From: Enterococcus canintestini
GTDB lineage: Bacteria; Bacillota; Bacilli; Lactobacillales; Enterococcaceae
DNA length: 53,746 bases
Assembly (NCBI RefSeq): GCF_001885735.1
Contig: NZ_JXKG01000018.1
Coordinates: 1 to 53,746, forward strand
Reading direction: 5' to 3'
The position numbers and the translations under genes were made by a program. Position 1 is the stretch's first letter; each line of letters begins with the position of its first letter. A model generated the notes under the pieces. That model was given only the letters and a program-made list of their open reading frames with translations, searched no databases and had not been told where the DNA came from. This document shows positions 15,567-22,952 of the stretch, piece by piece.

Positions 15567-18500
15567 TTATGCTTTGCGTTTCTTGTAAACGATAACTCCT
15601 AGAGTAACAAGTACAAATACGCCTAACATTGTCATCACGATTGACAATGTTGTTTGTTCGCCCGTTTTAGGTAACATTGCACTGGTTTTCACTTCTTTTG
15701 GTGTTTCAGGTGTATTCGGTACATGTGGTTTTTCAGGTGTTGGCACTTTAACAAAATTCACGGTTTGTTCTTCACTTGTTAAGTCCACGTTGTGTTTCGC
15801 CACTTCTTCAAATTCGATTTCGTTACTTGGTCTTTCTTCGTCAGGTTCAACTTGAGCTTCTAACCATTCCGCAAAGCTTAAACCTTTTCCTTCTAATTTC
15901 CGACCGTCAACTAAAAATTCAAAGAGAAATTCTAAAGTAGTTTTATCTGCTTTGAAAATCTTTTCAGCATTTGTGCCGTCCAATTTCACACCGTCTGGCG
16001 TAATGTACCCTTGCACTAATAATTTGTACATTTGCCCAACAATTAAGTCGTTCAATTGTACCCATTCCTTCACTTTCTGATTTGGTAGAGCTTGTAATTG
16101 TTTTTCGCCGTTTTGACCTGTTGCTTTTGTATGAATCGTAGGGTTAACAATACGTATTGTTTGACCTTTGTCGTGAATGTCGGTGTGAGAAGCGACTAAA
16201 CGTCCGTCCCGATAGACATTTTCAAATACGACGGTCTCTTTTCCTGCTAATGCGCTTGCGTCAAAGACAAAATCTAAAGAAATCGTTCCGTTAGGGTTTT
16301 CCGCAACAAAGACTTTACTTGCGGTAATTTGTTGGCCATTTGCTAACAATGGAACATCTTTTCCAGCTTTTAATGACGCTTCTTTGTCCATTAACACGCC
16401 ATTGACAGTATACGTTTTTCCTACAATCAGATTGCTATATTTGACAGCGTCTGTAATGGTTACTCTGCTTAGTGGGTTTACTTTTTGTTGGTTTGTGTAT
16501 TTCCCCATAGCTGTTGTACCGATTTCAGGTGGAATCCGTTTGTTTTCCACTTCTAATGCAATCACTGTACCGTCTTTCTCAACGGTTACAGTAAATGGTA
16601 CGTCTTTATCTAAGGCTAGATACCCTGCTAATGGTTTCACTTCTTTGAAGAAGTAATCGCCAACCAATAAATCGTTCACATTGATTTTACCGTCTTTGTC
16701 AGTTTTGAATGTACCAACAAAGGTTGTACCTTTATCGTCTTTTTTGAACAAGTCAAATGCGACACCAGCAATCGCTGTTTTTTTGTCAAAATTCGTTGTC
16801 GTGTCATATTTCAATACTTCTACATTGGCTTTCGCTAAGCGATTTGCAAAGTTGATTACTTGAATCGTGTCTGTATCGCTTGTCACTGAAAAGACATAAG
16901 GTGTAGGGTTTAAGACATATTTTTCAGGTGCTTCAATTTCTCGCAACTCGTAACGGTCTTTTCCGTATTTTAAGGTATCCGTTGTAACAAAGTACCCTTT
17001 CTCATTCGTTGTAAAGACGTCTGAAAGCTCTGTATCGTTCGGTAATACCATTGATACATAGCCACCTTGACCATTGTTTGCTAATTTATCCCAAATTTTG
17101 AATTGAGTACCCGCTAAGGCAATGGTTTTCCCTGTTTCTTGGTCTACTTTAACTACTTTTAATTTTTGTTCAATGATTTTATCTTCTAAAACATAGTTGA
17201 TTGTTTGACCGTCTTTTTCAATTGTGACAGCAAACGGTTGAATTAATTTGTACCCTTCCATTCCTTTTGTTTCAGAAATTTCGTAGTCATCATAAGCAAG
17301 ACCTTTAAACTCAAAGTAGCCATTTTTATCCGTTGTTGTTTTGACTACTTTACCTGTTGTTTTAGATTTTGCTTGTAACTCAACACCAGCTAATTTTGGT
17401 TTAATATCAGAATTTGTTGTTGCGACTAATTCTTTGTTTCCAACTTTGTAACCATTAATGTTTCCTTTGATAACACGGTCTTTAGCAGTAATTACCGCTG
17501 TTTCTCCAGCAGGTACAGATACAAAAAGTTTGTCCGTTGATAACGTGTACCCTTTAGGCGCTTGGATTTCTTGGAAGTAGTACTTGATTGGGTCTAAGTC
17601 TTTTACTTCTGCTTGGACTTTGCCATTTACATTTTTTAAGGTGACTTCGGCAACTTTTGTTCCATCTTCTTTGTATAAACCATATTTAGCGCCTTCTAAA
17701 GTCGCTTTTCCTTGGGCTTTATTTCCTGTTTCAGTATCTTCTTTAACGATTTTGACATTTCCATTTTTAATTACTTGTAGTTTTAAAATACTATTTAAGG
17801 GGTCTGTAGGGCGTAATACTCCTATTTTTTGTGCATTCCCTGATTGAAAAACTAATGGTGTTCCTAAAATTTTGATACGGTCTAAGCTTACTGTTGCGTT
17901 ATCAGGTGCTGTTTTGTCAACTACAATAATGAGTTTATTTCCATCAATAGTGGCTTTTACCCCTTTAGGTACACGGATATTTTCCATATTTTTCAATGTA
18001 TTATTAGTGTCCGTTAAAACTAATTTATCACCAATTTTAATGACCTTAGTTTGATTGTGAAAAGAAGTTCTTTTCTCTGCTTCACTAATTAATTTTTGAA
18101 TGTTGGCTTTTCTTGATTCATAATCTAAACCATTGTAAATAGTATGGTACTTCGCACCAAGCAATTCCCAAATCATCATTTGTGTGGCAATGTATTGTTC
18201 GTCGGATTGGTCTTTGTTTTTAATAAAACCAAAATGTGAAATCATGGTAATTTTATTTCTAAGATTCACATCTTTCATATAACTAGATAATTCACTACCA
18301 GTGTGAATTGCACCAATCGCAGCTTCTTTATTCGGCTCAATACAGAAAGCAACTTCTCCATTAACATAGAACTTTGCCCATCTATCCATTGTGAAGTTTT
18401 CACGGTCTTTTGCGGAGTAGACAATCCAGTTAATCCCTTTATCAATCCACTTTACATCTAATTTTTGTTGTGGCAAGGCTTGTCTTTTTGCTCTTGACTT

Positions 18501-19034
18501 AACGACTTCTTTTTTATCTGTAGTCGCTTTTGCTGGTTTTACAACTTCCTTACTTTCTACTGTCGGTTCAGCAGGTTGCTCAGCTTCTTTACTGCCTACA
18601 ACCGGCTTAGTAGGTTGCTCAACTTCCTTACTTTCTACTGCCGGCTCAGCGGGTTTTTCAGTTTCTTTACTGCCTACAACTGGTTCAGCTAGTTGCTCAG
18701 CTTCCTTGTCATCTACTGCCGGCTCACTTGAAATTACCGGGCTATCAGCAGCATTTTGTTCTTCACCGATCGTCGCATCGATATTTTGTTTTTCATTTCC
18801 AGTAACAGGAATTTCTTGTGTTGGCTCTGTAGTTGCTTGTTCAGCTGGTTTTTCGCTAATAGCTGGTTCCTGCTGAATAACTACTTGTTCATTGCTTACT
18901 TGGGTAATTTGCTGTGCTGAATCACTTGTTTCGACAGCATTCACTAATGTGTTCCCGCCAAACAAGAACATATTCGCAAATAACACAAAAAGCATGCCTT
19001 TTAGAAAGGAGTGCTTTCTAATTTTACTATTCAT
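15567..19034 (-). CDS. Thioester-domain (TQXA) adhesin with Cna-B and VaFE domains, LPXTG-anchored
   Basis: 1155 residues from ATG 19034 (AAGGGG upstream; an in-frame ATG 57 bp earlier overlaps the previous terminator and is unlikely). After the signal peptide come about 13-16 residue repeats (AEQPAEPVVGSKE variants, about 110-190). A thioester domain follows: Cys231 in FCIEPN and Gln285 in ATQMMIW would form the internal Cys-Gln bond that traps host or cell-surface amines. Several Cna-B-type domains (about 425-900) and VaFE-type domains (VVFENVYRDG) form a rod stiffened by isopeptide bonds. LPKTGE near 1119 and a basic tail complete the sortase anchor. It is likely to promote adhesion or cell-cell contact during mating. 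Confidence 0.9.
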   Translation of the reverse strand: MNSKIRKHSFLKGMLFVLFANMFLFGGNTLVNAVETSDSAQQITQVSNEQVVIQQEPAISEKPAEQATTEPTQEIPVTGNEKQNIDATIGEEQNAADSPVISSEPAVDDKEAEQLAEPVVGSKETEKPAEPAVESKEVEQPTKPVVGSKEAEQPAEPTVESKEVVKPAKATTDKKEVVKSRAKRQALPQQKLDVKWIDKGINWIVYSAKDRENFTMDRWAKFYVNGEVAFCIEPNKEAAIGAIHTGSELSSYMKDVNLRNKITMISHFGFIKNKDQSDEQYIATQMMIWELLGAKYHTIYNGLDYESRKANIQKLISEAEKRTSFHNQTKVIKIGDKLVLTDTNNTLKNMENIRVPKGVKATIDGNKLIIVVDKTAPDNATVSLDRIKILGTPLVFQSGNAQKIGVLRPTDPLNSILKLQVIKNGNVKIVKEDTETGNKAQGKATLEGAKYGLYKEDGTKVAEVTLKNVNGKVQAEVKDLDPIKYYFQEIQAPKGYTLSTDKLFVSVPAGETAVITAKDRVIKGNINGYKVGNKELVATTNSDIKPKLAGVELQAKSKTTGKVVKTTTDKNGYFEFKGLAYDDYEISETKGMEGYKLIQPFAVTIEKDGQTINYVLEDKIIEQKLKVVKVDQETGKTIALAGTQFKIWDKLANNGQGGYVSMVLPNDTELSDVFTTNEKGYFVTTDTLKYGKDRYELREIEAPEKYVLNPTPYVFSVTSDTDTIQVINFANRLAKANVEVLKYDTTTNFDKKTAIAGVAFDLFKKDDKGTTFVGTFKTDKDGKINVNDLLVGDYFFKEVKPLAGYLALDKDVPFTVTVEKDGTVIALEVENKRIPPEIGTTAMGKYTNQQKVNPLSRVTITDAVKYSNLIVGKTYTVNGVLMDKEASLKAGKDVPLLANGQQITASKVFVAENPNGTISLDFVFDASALAGKETVVFENVYRDGRLVASHTDIHDKGQTIRIVNPTIHTKATGQNGEKQLQALPNQKVKEWVQLNDLIVGQMYKLLVQGYITPDGVKLDGTNAEKIFKADKTTLEFLFEFLVDGRKLEGKGLSFAEWLEAQVEPDEERPSNEIEFEEVAKHNVDLTSEEQTVNFVKVPTPEKPHVPNTPETPKEVKTSAMLPKTGEQTTLSIVMTMLGVFVLVTLGVIVYKKRKA

Positions 19035-19068
19035 ATCTAATGTCCCCTTTTCTAAATTATTTGATACA

Positions 19069-19103
19069 AAAAAAGAAGACATTTTCTTCATGTCTTCTTT
19101 TTT
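19069..19103 (-). terminator. Rho-independent terminator after the LysM protein gene
   Basis: Perfect 13-bp stem (19069-19081 / 19091-19103) with a 9-nt loop and a T-run on the minus strand, 26 bp downstream of the LysM stop codon. The adhesin gene therefore needs its own promoter or read-through. Confidence 0.85.
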
Positions 19104-19128
19104 AACTATTTCTTATTTTAAACTCACA

Positions 19129-19941
19129 TTAATTTTTATCTGGGTTATAGAAATCTACCGTCCATTTTCCAATTGTTTTATTGTCTTTGTTTAATAAATC
19201 AGTTGTACTATATCCCCATAAGTACCATTTACTATTTTCATCTTTAATTTCTTTATCCCCATAAGCAATAGCTTCTGCTTCACTATCAAAAATCTTTCCA
19301 CTGTTTCCAACATTAACTGGCGTCATATCTTTACCTGGTGTCACTGGTTTTTCAGGTTCCGTTGGTTTGCTTGGTTCAGTAGGTTCTACTGGCGTTGTTG
19401 GTTCTGTTGGTGTCACAGATGTTTCAGTTTGACCTGTACCTCCATTTTCAGAAGGTGTTGTTGCTTGTGTCCCATCTTGGTTGCCAGTTTGTGGTTGTGC
19501 TGGTGTCGTTGTTTGTCCACTATTTTGTGGCGTTTGCGCTTGGTCTCCGTTGACAGGTTCTCCTGCTGGTTTAGAAGCGTCTACTTTATCCTTATCTTGA
19601 ATAACTGCCTGACTGACTACTTGACCATTGCTTTCTTTAACGGTTGCTACATTACCTTCAAAGCTAATGACACGTCCAACTGGTAAGCGGTACTGTTCCC
19701 CAGCACTTAAGTTAATCCCGTTGATTTCAGCTAATTTGACATGATTTACATTAATTTTTTGCCCAATCGCCCATAACGTATCTCCAAGTTTCATCGTGTA
19801 TTCTTTTTGTCCGTTGACAATTTGAATTTGGTCAGGTGTGTTGGCTTTCCATTCTGCTGCGTTGGCTTCATGTCCAGCGACTACTAACCCACCTAATGCA
19901 ATACTTGATACGATTAACCCTTTTACAATGCTACTTTTCAT
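19129..19941 (-). CDS. Secreted LysM cell-wall-binding protein
   Basis: 270 residues from ATG 19941, which follows GAGGAAGGAAAAG. A signal peptide (about 1-28, ending HEANAA) precedes a single LysM domain (about 45-95: YTMKLGDTLWAIGQKINVNHVKLAEINGI), which binds peptidoglycan non-covalently. A Thr/Gln/Pro/Glu-rich linker (about 125-205) and a C-terminal domain (EAEAIAYGDKEI...WYLWGYSTTD..WTVDFY) of unknown function follow. The linker shares the PTEPxxPTEPSKPTEPEKP style of the LPXTG stalk protein at 13.1-13.9 kb, suggesting shared ancestry or slippage. It is the first large gene of the minus-strand transfer region. Confidence 0.8.
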   Translation of the reverse strand: MKSSIVKGLIVSSIALGGLVVAGHEANAAEWKANTPDQIQIVNGQKEYTMKLGDTLWAIGQKINVNHVKLAEINGINLSAGEQYRLPVGRVISFEGNVATVKESNGQVVSQAVIQDKDKVDASKPAGEPVNGDQAQTPQNSGQTTTPAQPQTGNQDGTQATTPSENGGTGQTETSVTPTEPTTPVEPTEPSKPTEPEKPVTPGKDMTPVNVGNSGKIFDSEAEAIAYGDKEIKDENSKWYLWGYSTTDLLNKDNKTIGKWTVDFYNPDKN

Positions 19942-20110
19942 CTTTTCCTTCCTCACTTTCAGTTTTTAGTCTTTTTAATTCTTCTTTGAACAATTCCTCA
20001 GTAACAAGCCCTTGTGTCAATTTTCCAACATATGTCTTTTTTTGCTTCCATAACTCGACAATTTCCTTCAAATCATCTATTGCTTCGGGATTGACGGTTA
20101 TTGTCCGCAT
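19931..20110 (-). CDS. 59-residue charged protein at the head of the transfer operon
   Basis: ATG at 20110 opens a 59-residue frame starting MRTITVNPEAIDDLKEIVEL and ending KRLKTESEEGKDEK; the stop at 19931-19933 lies inside the LysM gene start, an 11-nt overlap. It is strongly helical with alternating acidic and basic residues and no membrane segment. The ribosome binding site is weak (AAAGAAAAA). The MRTITVNPEAIDDL opening looks like a short DNA-binding or antitoxin-like strand-helix start, which would suit a regulator next to the operator at 20162-20198, but that is inference. Confidence 0.5.
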   Translation of the reverse strand: MRTITVNPEAIDDLKEIVELWKQKKTYVGKLTQGLVTEELFKEELKRLKTESEEGKDEK

Positions 20111-20161
20111 TTTTTCTTTGCATAATGCTCCCTACTTTCATCTTACAAACATAGTTTTCAC

Positions 20162-20198
20162 GTAAAATAGTTGCATTACAACTATTTTACAACTATTT
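20162..20198. promoter_or_regulatory. Candidate operator/promoter between the transfer operon and the divergent gene
   Basis: A perfect 12-bp inverted repeat (20162-20173 / 20179-20190, 5-nt spacer) is followed by a third half-site (CAACTATTT, 20190-20198). On the minus strand TTGTAA and TATTTT are 17 bp apart within it and could be the -35/-10 of the transfer operon. A regulator bound to the repeats would block this promoter and could influence the divergent gene at 20252. Confidence 0.55.
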
Positions 20199-20251
20199 CC
20201 AAAAAATTTTTTTGTTATATTTAGATAAGATAAATGAAAAGGAGACATCTC

Positions 20252-20695
20252 ATGACAACTAGAAAAAAAGTGATAGGCGGTATTTTAGGAAGTGTTGTTG
20301 TATTTCTTTTAGTTGTAATCGCCTTCTCCCTTCAAGGAAAATCAACGATAACCAAAGAAAGTAAAACGAGCAGCAGTCCTTCTGTTTTAGTAGAATCAAA
20401 AGAAGATACAAAAACAGACACGACTTTGCCGACACATGCTGACCTGAAAAAACAACTCGGCGTAGCTTATGAGGACTTAGGCAGCTGCCAAATCATCACT
20501 GTCTTTTACAAAGATAAAAATCAAGCAACAATGGAAAATAAACAAGGTATACAGGTTCAATCGTCCCTTTCTCTTGATAATGAAACAGACTTAACGTTTA
20601 CGTTAAAAAATATTGAACCACCCATCAAGGGTCTTAAGGTGAGCGACACCGTTTCATTGATTCGGGCCAACGCAAAACTTTACGCTTACCAATAA
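20252..20695 (+). CDS. Membrane-anchored extracellular protein, unknown
   Basis: 147 residues from ATG 20252 (AAGGAGACATCTC upstream). One helix (about 8-30, GGILGSVVVFLLVVIAFSL) is followed by a Ser/Thr/Lys-rich linker and a small beta-rich domain (CQIITVFYKDKNQATM...TDLTFTLKNIEPPIKGLKVSDTVSLI). The end, GLKVSDTVSLIRANAKLYAY, looks like an OB- or SH3-like barrel. It is the only plus-strand gene between the transfer and replication modules and may be controlled by the operator before it. No family recognised. Confidence 0.6.
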   Translation: MTTRKKVIGGILGSVVVFLLVVIAFSLQGKSTITKESKTSSSPSVLVESKEDTKTDTTLPTHADLKKQLGVAYEDLGSCQIITVFYKDKNQATMENKQGIQVQSSLSLDNETDLTFTLKNIEPPIKGLKVSDTVSLIRANAKLYAYQ

Positions 20696-20836
20696 CATCA
20701 GGTGATCGACATTTTCGCTTCATACTACCGCCTACTTTCTTTGATTATTCAGTTTTCAAGGTGTCATAGAAATTTTTGTTCGCTAGGCCGTTTGTTTAAC
20801 TCCAGAGCAAACCAATGTATTCCGTTTCTGCATTTT

Positions 20837-21058
20837 TTAAGTCTCATTTAAAAACGTATCAGTTTTTTGTGCGACTACTGTTGCCTCAATTAAGTTATGT
20901 TGAAATCCTTTTATACCACCAACATTCACATACCGGGCTTTGATTCGATTTCCAGAGATAGCCCGTACAATCCACGAAGTACCTTCATGATCAAAGAAAT
21001 TATTTTGTTTTATTGAGTGATTAAAACCTATTTTTTCTAACTTCATGGCTTTTAACAT
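20837..21058 (-). CDS. Small basic protein of the replication module, unknown
   Basis: 73 residues; ATG at 21058 after GGGTGAAGTA. It contains strands that could make a small barrel (TSWIVRAISGNRIKARYVNVGGI). It follows another small gene on the same strand with a 36-bp gap. No domain recognised; it could be an RNA- or DNA-binding protein, but no motif shows this. Confidence 0.45.
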   Translation of the reverse strand: MLKAMKLEKIGFNHSIKQNNFFDHEGTSWIVRAISGNRIKARYVNVGGIKGFQHNLIEATVVAQKTDTFLNET

Positions 21059-21094
21059 TACTTCACCCTTTCTGAAATTTCTATCATTCGTTGA

Positions 21095-21496
21095 CTAATT
21101 ATCTTCAAGTTTCCAATTAATGAACTCTTTTAGCGTTACTCCATACATGTTGCAGTAGCGCTCTAATTCATCTTTTTTCCAAGTAATTTCTGATTTGCCT
21201 GTATCTAAGTTAATTGTCCAGATTGAAAACAAGTTTTTATATTCCCAAACAATTTCAAATCGTTCTTCTTTCGTAAGAGGCTCTTGGATTTCAACTAATT
21301 TCATCACTCGTTTTATAATTTGTAATTTTTGATTAAAAGTTATATCTTCCCTCAACAGTTCATCATTTATCAGCTCTGCTAAAAGCATTTCTTTATCACT
21401 GATGGTATCCGTGTTTTCTCTGATTATTTTGATATCGTATCCGCTCTTCTTTCTACAATATCCATGTTCTTTCTCCCACTCTATCTTTTCATTCAT
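21095..21496 (-). CDS. Acidic helical protein of the replication module, unknown
   Basis: 133 residues, no signal or membrane helix, rich in Glu, Lys and aromatic residues. It opens MNEKIEWEKEHGYCRKKSGYD; the central part is helical (LLAELINDELLREDITFNQKLQIIKRVMKL), and the end reads WKKDELERYCNMYGVTLKEFINWKLEDN, similar in feel to a helix-turn-helix recognition pair. It begins directly after the large gene-free segment at 21.5-22.2 kb. Function unknown. Confidence 0.5.
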   Translation of the reverse strand: MNEKIEWEKEHGYCRKKSGYDIKIIRENTDTISDKEMLLAELINDELLREDITFNQKLQIIKRVMKLVEIQEPLTKEERFEIVWEYKNLFSIWTINLDTGKSEITWKKDELERYCNMYGVTLKEFINWKLEDN

Positions 21497-21514
21497 CTAA
21501 TATGCTGGCTCCTA

Positions 21515-22190
21515 CGAATATCGGGAAGAGTCTAATTTCTTCCAGTAAAAAATTAAAACACTCCCTTGCTTCTTTAATCCATCTATTTTCCGTCCTATGG
21601 AAACCATTAATTTTCTCTGTTCTCTTCTTCGATCTACCCTAACGGGTATTCGACTGGATTATGGCGTCCGGATCCAGAACCCTAGTAGACAACGGTAAAT
21701 GCTCCTGCAAATCATTTGCTATCCTGGCAAGTGTCTACATGTACTACCGCACACGCTTAGAAACAAGTCTTTTAAAAAACTTTTCCTAAGTGATCTCCTC
21801 ATTACTGAAGATCTGATTTTCTATTTCACAAATGTACGTAACCTTATCCCCTTAGTAGCGGTTCTGATTAGATAAGGCGCTATAGCCGATCATTAGTCCC
21901 AATTCCCACAATCTTCATTCTTGTGCCATCCATGGTTTACCGAAAACCCTCATCGTTTTCGTTCATTTCCGTTCCTAGCTCCTATAGCATGGACTCATAC
22001 GCGCCAATTCGTTGTTGTACTTACGTAAAAGAGAACTGACGTTGAGTTCAAAAAAGGTCTAGCGAGTATGCCCTAACTTTAGCCGCGGACTCTCCAAGTC
22101 CACTATGATCACTAAGTTCTCCATGGATTTTCCAAGTGTCCAAAGGCTTTCCTTGTTTCCTTTGATTAGATGTTAAGGTACATCGAAAAA
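21515..22190 (-). ncRNA. Candidate large structured RNA (ROOL/GOLLD-like class?) beside repA
   Basis: About 700 bp without a plausible gene on either strand, flanked by minus-strand genes of the replication module. Many short perfect stems follow one another: 21654-21659/21672-21677, 21685-21690/21733-21738 enclosing 21707-21712/21714-21719, 21842-21848/21871-21877, 21907-21911/21921-21925, 21941-21947/21955-21961, 22033-22037/22045-22049 and 22087-22091/22097-22101. Base composition is more even than in the flanking genes. Giant RNAs such as ROOL occur on RepA_N-type megaplasmids of lactobacilli, so this location would fit. I cannot confirm a family match from memory; strand and ends are inferred from neighbouring genes. 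Confidence 0.5.
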
Positions 22191-22226
22191 GAGAACATTA
22201 AGTATTTTGTTTGTCTATTCAGTTTT

Positions 22227-22610
22227 TTAATCTTCACTCTGATTCCCTTTTGGAAGCAGCCAACGTAACGGTTGCCCTAGTTTCACCCGACGTGCGATTG
22301 TTTTCCCATAGATATTGGTTACACATTTGATATTTGGATAAATAGCTTTCAACGGGAAGATTTGTTTCTCATACTGTTTGCGCTCTAATCCTTCCATGTA
22401 TACTTCAAATTCTACAACGTTTTTGCCATCAACACGAAATTTTCGTAAACGCCGAAGGATACGCGTCTTTTCTTCCGGAATAGAAACTGTTTCAAATACA
22501 GGGAAACAATAACACTCTGCACCAAAATGTTGAATGTCTGTCATACGAAAAATTCTTTGATTTTTTGCTCGTGTAACTGGTTTTTCAATTTTCTCTTGTT
22601 CTCTCCTCAT
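22227..22610 (-). CDS. Basic protein of the replication module, unknown
   Basis: 127 residues from ATG 22610 (AAAGGAG ten bases upstream; a TTG 24 bp earlier overlaps that site and is rejected). Highly basic, with Arg/Lys-rich helices (KTRILRRLRKFRVDGKN) and a second domain ending RRVKLGQPLRWLLPKG. The charge suggests nucleic-acid binding. It is placed between the zinc-ribbon gene and the candidate structured RNA, on the same strand. No family recognised. Confidence 0.55.
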   Translation of the reverse strand: MRREQEKIEKPVTRAKNQRIFRMTDIQHFGAECYCFPVFETVSIPEEKTRILRRLRKFRVDGKNVVEFEVYMEGLERKQYEKQIFPLKAIYPNIKCVTNIYGKTIARRVKLGQPLRWLLPKGNQSED

Positions 22611-22703
22611 ACTTTTTATCTCCTTTTTCGACAATTGCTTTAATACCGTAAAATGGTTATACTCTGCTTATTTCTGATCTATACCATTTTGGATATTCTC
22701 TTT

Positions 22704-22952
22704 CTACTTAATCGATTCAAACTCGAAAGAGCCTTTAGGTAAACGATATTTCTGTCCACATATTGGACATTCCCAAATCCATGTCTGAGCGAAATGTGGT
22801 GTCCCGCAAGGCAAGCGTCTATAATGCACGATATGTTTCGCTAGATTTCCGCAATCACATTCAACATAAGTAGGTGGCCAACTGGCATATCTCATCGTTT
22901 CAAGTGGTACATGGTACCCGTTATAACATCGTCGATTCGTGTTTCGAAACAT
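22704..22952 (-). CDS. Small zinc-ribbon protein overlapping the repA 3' end
   Basis: 82 residues. Two Cys pairs, CDCG near residue 32 and CPICG near residue 61, would bind one zinc ion as a ribbon, with a further Cys and several His between. AAGGAGG precedes the ATG, which lies 32 nt inside the end of repA, so the protein is probably made together with RepA. The position suggests a helper or regulator in replication or copy control, but the family is not recognised. Confidence 0.65.
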   Translation of the reverse strand: MFRNTNRRCYNGYHVPLETMRYASWPPTYVECDCGNLAKHIVHYRRLPCGTPHFAQTWIWECPICGQKYRLPKGSFEFESIK

